Assembly (NCBI RefSeq): GCF_019933235.1
Contig: NZ_CP082945.1
Span: forward strand, 7,601,501-7,665,500
Direction of reading: 5' to 3'
Origin: Streptomyces angustmyceticus
Lineage (GTDB): Bacteria; Actinomycetota; Actinomycetes; Streptomycetales; Streptomycetaceae
Length of the DNA: 64,000 nt
This document shows positions 57,456 through 64,000 of the stretch, one piece after another. Numbering within the stretch: position 1 is the stretch's first letter; every line of letters begins with the position of its first letter. The position numbers and the translations under genes were made by a program. The notes beneath the pieces are model-generated. The model was not told the origin of the DNA and did no database searches. It saw only the letters and a list, made by a program, of their open reading frames with translations.

Positions 57456-60400
57456 ATGGCGAATGAAGAACGGCTTCGGGATTACCTCAAGTGGGTCACC
57501 GCGGACCTGCATGAGACCCGTCGGCGCCTGAAGCAGCTGGAATCGCAGCAGCAGGAGCCGGTCGCAATCGTCGGGATGAGCTGCCGCTTCCCCGGTGGTG
57601 TGAGCTCGCCGGAGGAATTCTGGCGGCTGCTGCACACCGGAGAGGACGCCATCTCCGAGTGGCCGCAGGACCGCGGCTGGGATGCCGATGCGTTGTACGA
57701 CCCGGAGGCGGACGGGTCGGGCACGAGCTACTCGTGCAAGGGCGGCTTCGTCTACGAGGCCACCGAATTCGACCCCGGTTTCTTCGGGATCTCACCGCGC
57801 GAGGCACTCGCGATGGACCCGCAGCAGCGGCTGCTGCTCGAAGCGTCCTGGGAGGCTTTCGAAGGCGCCGGAATCGACCCTCTCGGTCTGCGGGGAAGCC
57901 GCAGCGGAGTGTTCGTCGGGGCCAGCGGCCAGGAATACGGCGCCGGTCTTCGCGATGTTCCCGACGATGTCCGCGGCCATCTGCTGACGGGCAACTCGAC
58001 CTCGGTCGTGTCGGGGCGTGTCGCGTACACACTGGGCCTTGAGGGCCCCGCGGTCACCGTCGACACGGCCTGCTCCTCCTCCCTGGTCGCGCTGCACCTG
58101 GCCTCCCAGGCCCTCCGGTCCGGCGAATGCACGCTCGCCCTGGCGGGCGGGGTGACCGTGATGGCCACGCCCGGTGCGTTCATCGAGTTCAGCCGGCAGC
58201 GCGGCCTGGCGGCCGACGGCCGCTGCAAGGCGTTCGCGGAGGCCGCGGACGGCACGGGGTGGGCCGAGGGCGTCGGCATGCTGGTGCTGGAGCGCCTTTC
58301 CGATGCCCGGCGCAACGGCCACCGGGTGCTGGCGGTCGTCCGCGGCACCGCCGTGAACCAGGACGGCGCCTCCAACGGTCTGACCGCGCCGAACGGCCCC
58401 TCACAGCAGCGGGTGATCCGGCAGGCGCTCGGGGCGGCCGGCCTGGCGCCCTCCGACGTGGACGCGGTCGAGGCACACGGCACGGGGACGTCGCTGGGCG
58501 ATCCGATCGAGGCGCAGGCACTGCTGGCGACGTACGGTCAGGAGCGGAACGCCGAGCGGCCGTTGTGGCTGGGCTCGGTGAAGTCCAACATCGGGCACAC
58601 CCAGGCGGCAGCCGGCGCGGCCGGCGTCATCAAGATGGTGCTGGCACTGCAGCACGGCATCCTGCCGCAGACCCTGCACGTCGATGAGCCGTCGTCGCAC
58701 GTGGACTGGTCGGCGGGCAACGTGCGACTGCTCACCGAGGCCGTCGAATGGCCGGAGAACGGGCGACCGGGCAGGGCGGCGGTCTCCGCCTTCGGCGTCA
58801 GCGGCACCAACGCGCACGCGGTGCTGGAACAGGCACCGGAGGCGGAGCCCGCACCGGAAGAAGAGCAGACGGACGACACGGCCGCAGCCGTGCGGCTGCC
58901 GTTGGTGCCGTGGGCGCTCTCGGCTCGTAGTGACGACGCCCTCCGCGAGCAGGCCCGAAGGCTGCTCTCCCACCTCGACGCCCATCCCGGGCACGACATT
59001 CGCGACCTCGCCCGCTCGCTCGCCTCGACGCGCGCCGCACTGGAGAACCGCGCCGTCGTCCTCGGCGGCAGCAGCACGGAAATCGTCGCGGGACTGCACA
59101 CGCTCGCGCGCGGCGAGCACGCCGACAACATCGTGCGCGGGACGGACCGGCCCGGAACCAAGACGGCCTTTCTGTTCGCGGGCCAGGGCTCCCAACGCCC
59201 GGGGATGGGGCGGGAGTTGTACGACACCTTCCCGGTCTTCGCGGACGCCTTCGACGCGGTGTGTGCGCACTTCGACGGCGCGTTGGAGTCTTCGTTGCGG
59301 GGTGTGGTGTTCGGCGAGGACGCGGAGGTGCTGAACCGGACGGAGTTCACGCAGCCGGCGTTGTTCGCGGTGGAGGTGGCGCTGTTCCGGCTGGTGGAGT
59401 CGTTCGGTGTGCGGCCGGATTTCCTGGTGGGGCATTCCATCGGTGAGTTGGCGGCCGCGCATGTGGCGGGCGTGCTGTCGCTGGAGGATGCGTGTCGTCT
59501 GGTCGCGGCGCGTGGCCGGTTGATGCAGGCGTTGCCCGCCGGCGGGGCGATGGTCGCCCTGCAGGCCACCGAGGACGAGGTGCTGCCGCTGCTGGCGGGC
59601 CAGGAGCAGCGGGTGAGCATCGCCGCGGTGAACGGTCCGCGGTCGGTCGTCGTCTCCGGCGAGCAGTCCGCGGTGGCGGAGATAGCGAGCCGTTTCGAGT
59701 CCGAGGGGCGGAAGGTGAAGCGGCTGCGGGTGAGCCATGCCTTCCACTCGCCGCTGATGGAGCCGATGCTCGACGAGTTCCGTGCCGTCGCCGAGAGCCT
59801 GACGTTCGAGGAAGCCCGTATCCCGGTGGTCTCGAACGTCACCGGCGAACTCGCCACGCCGCAGGAATTGACGTCCCCCGACTACTGGGTGCGGCATGTC
59901 CGTGAGGCCGTCCGCTTCGCCGACGGTGTCCGCTGGCTGTCGGAGCACAGCGTCGCCCGCTGTCTCGAAATCGGGCCCGACGGCACGCTCACCGCGATGG
60001 CGCAGGCGTGTGGGGAGGGCCCCGAGCAGGTGGCGGTTCCCGCACTGCGGAGCGACCGCCGCGAGGCGGAGCACGTGGTGACGGCGCTCGCGCAGCTGTA
60101 TGCCCACGGTGCGGTGCTCGACTGGGCCGCGCTCCTGCCCGGGACGCGGGCCGTCGATCTGCCGACCTACCCCTTTCAGCGTCAGCGCTATTGGCTGGCG
60201 GCGACCGGGACCGCGGCCGAGAACGCCGCGCCCCACGCGCTGGAGTCAGCCGACGCGCGGCTCTGGGACGCGATCGAGCGCGGTGACGCGGCGGCGCTGG
60301 CCGGGGAACTCGCGATCGCCGGTGATGCCTCGTGGGATGAGGCGCTGACCGCGCTGTCGTCGTGGCGGCGGCAACGGCGTGCGCGGTCGTTGGTGGACGG

Positions 60401-63400
60401 CTGGCGGTATCGGGTGGAGTGGAAGCCGCTCGCCGCGCAGCCCGCTGGGGTGCCGGACGGCCGCTGGCTCGCGGTGGTGGCAGCCGGGGACGTGCACGCC
60501 GAGGCCGTGGTGGAGGGGCTGGCGGCACGCGGTGTGCAACTGGAGCGGGTGGAGTGTGCAGCGGGGGAGTCGGACCGGGGGCTGCTCGCCGCCCGTGTGC
60601 GCGAGGTGGCCGGTGCGGAGCCGGTCGCGGGTGTGTTGGCGGTGGGTGCCGCGGACGCGGTGCGTACCGCGGTGCTGGTGCAGGCGCTGGGGGATGCCGG
60701 TGTCGGCGGGCGCGTGTGGGTGGTGACGCGGGGGGCCGTCGCGATCGGACGGTCGGATGCCGGCCCCGATCCGGTGCAGGCGGCGGTGTGGGGCGTGGGC
60801 CGGGTGGCGGCGCTGGAGCATCCGGACCGTTGGGGCGGTCTGGTGGACCTTCCGGAGGCCGTGGACCGCAGGGCGCTCGACCGACTGGCCGGAGTTCTCG
60901 CGCACGACACAGAGGACCAGGTGGCGGTGCGGGCCTCCGGCGTCTTCGGACGCAGGCTGGCGCACGCCCCGGCCCCCTCAGGCGACGGCACGGCCGACGG
61001 CTGGCAGCCGCACGGGACGGTGCTCATCACGGGCGGTACGGGCGCACTGGGTGCCCGGGTGGCGCGTTGGGCGGCCGAACGCGGCGCCGAGCAGGTGATC
61101 CTCACCAGCCGTAGGGGCCCGGAGGCTCCCGGCGCCGCGGAGCTGGAGTCGGAGCTGTCCGCCCTCGGCGTACGAGTGACCGTGGCGGCCTGCGATGTCG
61201 CCGACCCGGACGCCGTCGAGGCGTTGCTCTCCGAACACCCCGTGGACGCCGTCTTCCACGCCGCCGCCGTCCTCGACGACGGCGTACTCGACTCCCTCAC
61301 GCCCGAGCGGTTCGCCGCCGTCCTGCGCGCCAAGGCCGCCTCGGCCCTGAACCTGCACGAGTCGACCCGCGGCCACGACCTCTCCGCCTTCGTCCTGTTC
61401 TCGTCCTTCGCCGGCACCATCGGCGCCGCCGGCCAGGCCAACTACGCGGCCGCCAACGCCTTCCTGGACGCCCTGGCCGAGCGGCGGGCGGCCGAGGGCC
61501 TGCCCGCCACCTCCCTCGCCTGGGGGCCGTGGGACGAGATCGGCATGGCGAGCGACGAGTCGATGGCCCAGCGCATGCGCCGGGGCGGCGTCTCCCCGCT
61601 GCGGCCGGACCTCGCCATCGACGCCATGGAGACCGCGATCCACTCCGGTACGCCCGGCCTGGTGATCGCCGACATCACCTGGCCGGACTTCCGTTCCGCC
61701 TTCGCCACGGTCCGCCCGAGCCCGCTGATCGGTGACCTTCCGGAGATCCGTACCGCGGTCGAACCCGCCGCCGGGACGGACGACGAGGACGGCCGGTCCG
61801 GCCTGCACCGACAGCTCGCGGGACTGGAGCCGGCCGAGCAGGAACGCGTACTCACCGATCTCGTCCGGTCCTACGCCGCCGGGGTGCTGCATTACGCGGG
61901 TCCCGCCGAAGTACCGCCGAACCGGCCCTTCCGGGACCTCGGTGTCGACTCGCTGATCGCCGTGGAACTGCGGAACGCCCTGAGCCTGGCCAGCGGAATC
62001 ACCCTGAGCGCGACGGTGGTCTTCGACTACCCGACACCGGCGGAACTGGCCGGCTTCCTGCGCACCCGGATCGCCCCGGCGCACGCGGACGCCGCACAGG
62101 CGGCGACCCCCTCCGCGGTCGACGGCGACCCGCTCGCCATCGTGGGCATGAGCTGCCGCTTCCCGGGCGGGATCGACTCACCGGAAGCCTTCTGGAAGCT
62201 GCTGTCGGACGGCGCGGACGCCGTCGGAGCATTCCCCGCCGACCGCGGCTGGGACCTGGCCTCGGTCCACGACCCCGACCCGGAGCACCCGGGAACCACC
62301 TACGTCAACGTCGGTGGCTTCCTGAAGGACGTGGACCGGTTCGACCCCGCCTTCTTCGGGATGAGCCCCCGGGAAGCGCTGGCCACCGATCCACAGCAGC
62401 GACTGCTCCTCGAAGTGGCCTGGGAGGCGCTGGAGCGCGCCGGCATCGACCCGCACTCTGTGCGGGGCAGCCGGGCCGGCGTGTTCGTGGGCACGAACGG
62501 CCAGGACTATCCGGCACTCCTGGCCCAATCCCCGGACGACTTCGACGGCTATATCGGCACCGGAAACGCCGCGAGCGTGGTGTCCGGACGCGTCGCCTAC
62601 ACCCTCGGCCTGGAGGGCCCGGCGGTGACCGTGGACACGGCGTGCTCGTCGTCCCTGGTGGCCCTGCACTGGGCCGCGCAGGCCCTGCGTTCCGGCGAGT
62701 GCGACATGGCGCTGGTGGGCGGCGTGACGGTGATGTCCACGCCCGGAGCGTTCGTGGAGTTCAGCCGGCAGCGCGGACTCGCTCCCGACGGACGGTGCAA
62801 GGCGTTCGCCGCGGGCGCCGACGGCACCGGCTGGGGTGAGGGCGTCGGCATGCTGCTCGTGGAGCGGCTGTCGGACGCCCGGCGGAACGGCCACCGCGTA
62901 CTGGCCGTCGTGGCCGGATCCGCCGTGAACCAGGACGGCGCGTCGAACGGCCTGACGGCACCCAACGGCCCCTCCCAGCAGCGGGTGATCCGCCAGGCAC
63001 TGGCGAGCGCCGGCCTGACGGCCTCGGACGTGGACGCGGTCGAGGCCCACGGCACGGGAACGGCACTCGGCGACCCCATCGAGGCACAGGCCCTGCTCGC
63101 CACCTACGGCCAGGACCGCGACACCGACCGGCCGCTGTGGCTGGGCTCGGTGAAGTCCAACATCGGGCACACCCAGGCCGCCGCCGGTGTCGCCGGTGTC
63201 ATCAAGATGGTGCTGGCCCTCCAGCACGGCGTGCTCCCGCGCACCCTGCACGTGGACGCGCCCTCGCCCCATGTCGACTGGTCGGCCGGCACCGTACGCC
63301 TGCTCACGGAGCCGGTCGCCTGGCCGCTCGACGACGAGACGGCAGGCCGTGTCTGCCGGGCCGGTGTCTCCTCGTTCGGCATCAGCGGTACCAACGCACA

Positions 63401-64000
63401 CGTGGTCCTCGAAAGCGCCCCGGAACCGCCGGTCACCACCGAGGTCGTCCCGGCCGCCGCGCCCGAACGGCTGCCCCTCACCCCGCTGGTGCTCTCGGCA
63501 CGCACCGAGGCCGCCCTCCGCGCACAGGCGGCTCGCCTGCACACGGCCTACGAGGACGACCCCACACGGGACCTGGCGGACGTGGGCTTCTCCCTCGCCA
63601 CGACCCGCTCCCTGCGCTTCGACCACCGCGCGGTCGTGCTGGCGGACGACCCTGCGTCGGCGGTCCAGCGCCTCGCCGCGCTCGCCGACGGCCACCGGAC
63701 CCCCGGCCCCGGCGTCATCCGTGGCGCCCAGGCGGAAGGCCGGCTGGCCCTGCTGTTCACGGGCCAGGGCGCGCAACGGCTGGGCATGGGCCGGGAACTG
63801 TACGCCTCCTTCCCGGTGTTCGCGGACGCGTTCGACGCGGTGTGCGCGCACTTCGAGGGCGAGTTGGGGTCGTCGCTGCGGGGTGTGGTGTTCGGTGACG
63901 AGGCCGAACCGCTGAATCAGACGGGGTTCACCCAGCCGGCGTTGTTCGCGGTGGAGGTGGCGCTGTTCCGGCTGGTGGAGTCGTTCGGCGTACGGGCCGA
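57456..64000 (+). CDS. Modular type I PKS gene 5: module 11 and partial module 12
   Basis: About 2181 residues are present before the window ends; the gene continues to the right. It starts at ATG 57456, 49 bp after gene 4, with only a weak G-rich ribosome site (GGGG near 57442). The N-terminus carries the [12 protein letters not shown] docking helix, matching the acidic tail of gene 4. Approximate residues: KS11 34-460, AT11 569-860, KR11 1183-1432, ACP11 1447-1538, KS12 1558-1986, AT12 from 2097 to the edge. AT11 has HAFH (malonyl). AT12 is cut before its specificity motif, but its N-terminal third closely follows AT9-AT11, so malonyl is likely. KR11 is B-type. No thioesterase is reached, so more modules or a termination domain must lie beyond 64000. 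Confidence 0.93.
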   Translation, partial: MANEERLRDYLKWVTADLHETRRRLKQLESQQQEPVAIVGMSCRFPGGVSSPEEFWRLLHTGEDAISEWPQDRGWDADALYDPEADGSGTSYSCKGGFVYEATEFDPGFFGISPREALAMDPQQRLLLEASWEAFEGAGIDPLGLRGSRSGVFVGASGQEYGAGLRDVPDDVRGHLLTGNSTSVVSGRVAYTLGLEGPAVTVDTACSSSLVALHLASQALRSGECTLALAGGVTVMATPGAFIEFSRQRGLAADGRCKAFAEAADGTGWAEGVGMLVLERLSDARRNGHRVLAVVRGTAVNQDGASNGLTAPNGPSQQRVIRQALGAAGLAPSDVDAVEAHGTGTSLGDPIEAQALLATYGQERNAERPLWLGSVKSNIGHTQAAAGAAGVIKMVLALQHGILPQTLHVDEPSSHVDWSAGNVRLLTEAVEWPENGRPGRAAVSAFGVSGTNAHAVLEQAPEAEPAPEEEQTDDTAAAVRLPLVPWALSARSDDALREQARRLLSHLDAHPGHDIRDLARSLASTRAALENRAVVLGGSSTEIVAGLHTLARGEHADNIVRGTDRPGTKTAFLFAGQGSQRPGMGRELYDTFPVFADAFDAVCAHFDGALESSLRGVVFGEDAEVLNRTEFTQPALFAVEVALFRLVESFGVRPDFLVGHSIGELAAAHVAGVLSLEDACRLVAARGRLMQALPAGGAMVALQATEDEVLPLLAGQEQRVSIAAVNGPRSVVVSGEQSAVAEIASRFESEGRKVKRLRVSHAFHSPLMEPMLDEFRAVAESLTFEEARIPVVSNVTGELATPQELTSPDYWVRHVREAVRFADGVRWLSEHSVARCLEIGPDGTLTAMAQACGEGPEQVAVPALRSDRREAEHVVTALAQLYAHGAVLDWAALLPGTRAVDLPTYPFQRQRYWLAATGTAAENAAPHALESADARLWDAIERGDAAALAGELAIAGDASWDEALTALSSWRRQRRARSLVDGWRYRVEWKPLAAQPAGVPDGRWLAVVAAGDVHAEAVVEGLAARGVQLERVECAAGESDRGLLAARVREVAGAEPVAGVLAVGAADAVRTAVLVQALGDAGVGGRVWVVTRGAVAIGRSDAGPDPVQAAVWGVGRVAALEHPDRWGGLVDLPEAVDRRALDRLAGVLAHDTEDQVAVRASGVFGRRLAHAPAPSGDGTADGWQPHGTVLITGGTGALGARVARWAAERGAEQVILTSRRGPEAPGAAELESELSALGVRVTVAACDVADPDAVEALLSEHPVDAVFHAAAVLDDGVLDSLTPERFAAVLRAKAASALNLHESTRGHDLSAFVLFSSFAGTIGAAGQANYAAANAFLDALAERRAAEGLPATSLAWGPWDEIGMASDESMAQRMRRGGVSPLRPDLAIDAMETAIHSGTPGLVIADITWPDFRSAFATVRPSPLIGDLPEIRTAVEPAAGTDDEDGRSGLHRQLAGLEPAEQERVLTDLVRSYAAGVLHYAGPAEVPPNRPFRDLGVDSLIAVELRNALSLASGITLSATVVFDYPTPAELAGFLRTRIAPAHADAAQAATPSAVDGDPLAIVGMSCRFPGGIDSPEAFWKLLSDGADAVGAFPADRGWDLASVHDPDPEHPGTTYVNVGGFLKDVDRFDPAFFGMSPREALATDPQQRLLLEVAWEALERAGIDPHSVRGSRAGVFVGTNGQDYPALLAQSPDDFDGYIGTGNAASVVSGRVAYTLGLEGPAVTVDTACSSSLVALHWAAQALRSGECDMALVGGVTVMSTPGAFVEFSRQRGLAPDGRCKAFAAGADGTGWGEGVGMLLVERLSDARRNGHRVLAVVAGSAVNQDGASNGLTAPNGPSQQRVIRQALASAGLTASDVDAVEAHGTGTALGDPIEAQALLATYGQDRDTDRPLWLGSVKSNIGHTQAAAGVAGVIKMVLALQHGVLPRTLHVDAPSPHVDWSAGTVRLLTEPVAWPLDDETAGRVCRAGVSSFGISGTNAHVVLESAPEPPVTTEVVPAAAPERLPLTPLVLSARTEAALRAQAARLHTAYEDDPTRDLADVGFSLATTRSLRFDHRAVVLADDPASAVQRLAALADGHRTPGPGVIRGAQAEGRLALLFTGQGAQRLGMGRELYASFPVFADAFDAVCAHFEGELGSSLRGVVFGDEAEPLNQTGFTQPALFAVEVALFRLVESFGVRA
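57555..62070 (+). other. Module 11: KS-AT(malonyl)-KR(B-type)-ACP
   Basis: KS about 57555-58835, Cys 58071-58073 (DTACSSS). AT about 59159-60040, Ser 59436-59438, HAFH from 59736: malonyl; most of this AT is the conversion partner of AT9. KR about 61002-61750 with the nucleotide site [11 protein letters not shown] 61272-61280 (HAAAVLDDG) and Tyr 61443-61445: B-type. ACP about 61794-62070, Ser 61950-61952 in GVDSL followed by Ile rather than Thr. The predicted outcome is a D-hydroxyl, giving a 1,3-diol with the module 10 hydroxyl. Confidence 0.9.
59165..59926 (+). repeat. AT repeat shared with module 9, copy 2 (module 11)
   Basis: Partner of 47995-48756. The encoded AT proteins are identical over long runs, including the catalytic and HAFH regions. 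The flanking KS and KR sequences are clearly more diverged, so the event exchanged the AT only. Confidence 0.85.
62127..64000 (+). other. Module 12 (partial): KS complete, AT truncated at window edge
   Basis: KS about 62127-63413 is complete, Cys 62643-62645 in DTACSSS, with HGTGT and the KSNIGHTQ segment intact. AT starts near 63741 ([14 protein letters not shown]) and is cut at 64000, before both the catalytic Ser motif and the specificity motif. Its sequence to that point resembles AT10 and AT9 (malonyl). The reductive domains are unknown. Confidence 0.85.

Overview
The window is about 64 kb of very GC-rich DNA (roughly 73% by eye) with strong G/C preference at third codon positions. It is typical of Streptomyces or a close actinomycete relative. 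Almost all of it is one modular type I polyketide synthase (PKS) locus, with a single deoxysugar gene at the left edge.

Layout: (1) 1-1292, minus strand, an NDP-hexose 2,3-dehydratase missing only its last residues; (2) 1293-1730, a divergent promoter region with a 27-bp perfect palindrome next to a CTAG-N8-CTAG element, a 15-bp-period tandem repeat and GC-rich direct repeats; (3) 1731-14438, PKS gene 1 (loading module, modules 1-2); (4) 14485-29365, PKS gene 2 (modules 3-5), whose reading frame is broken by a 2-bp deletion in the module 3 acyltransferase; (5) 29366-29691, a perfect 20-bp-stem hairpin terminator followed by a second CTAG element; (6) 29692-41553, PKS gene 3 (modules 6-7); (7) 41612-57406, PKS gene 4 (modules 8-10); (8) 57456 to the right edge, PKS gene 5 (module 11 and most of the KS-AT part of module 12). 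No thioesterase lies in the window, so the assembly line continues to the right.

Read colinearly, the loading KSQ (active Cys replaced by Gln) decarboxylates methylmalonyl-ACP to give a propionyl starter. Modules 1-4 each add methylmalonyl and reduce to hydroxyl. Module 5 adds malonyl with KR-DH, giving a double bond. Module 6 adds malonyl with KR and a dead DH, giving a hydroxyl. Module 7 adds malonyl with full reduction, module 8 malonyl with KR, module 9 malonyl with full reduction, and modules 10 and 11 malonyl with KR. The inferred enzyme-bound chain after module 11 is C2H5-[CH(OH)-CH(CH3)]4-CH=CH-CH(OH)-(CH2)3-CH(OH)-(CH2)3-CH(OH)-CH2-CH(OH)-CH2-CO-S. It is a propionate-rich head on a long acetate-derived polyol, and the dehydratase gene suggests the final product carries a 2-deoxy or 2,6-dideoxy sugar. 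I do not recognise a specific known compound and do not claim one.

The most notable points are the frameshift inside a nearly perfect 1.27-kb AT duplication, a second AT pair homogenised between genes 4 and 5, a shared 24-bp motif (20 of 24 identical) before the first genes of the two apparent transcription units, the inactivated DH6, two distinct docking-domain codes, and a codon-usage island covering the module 10 KS.
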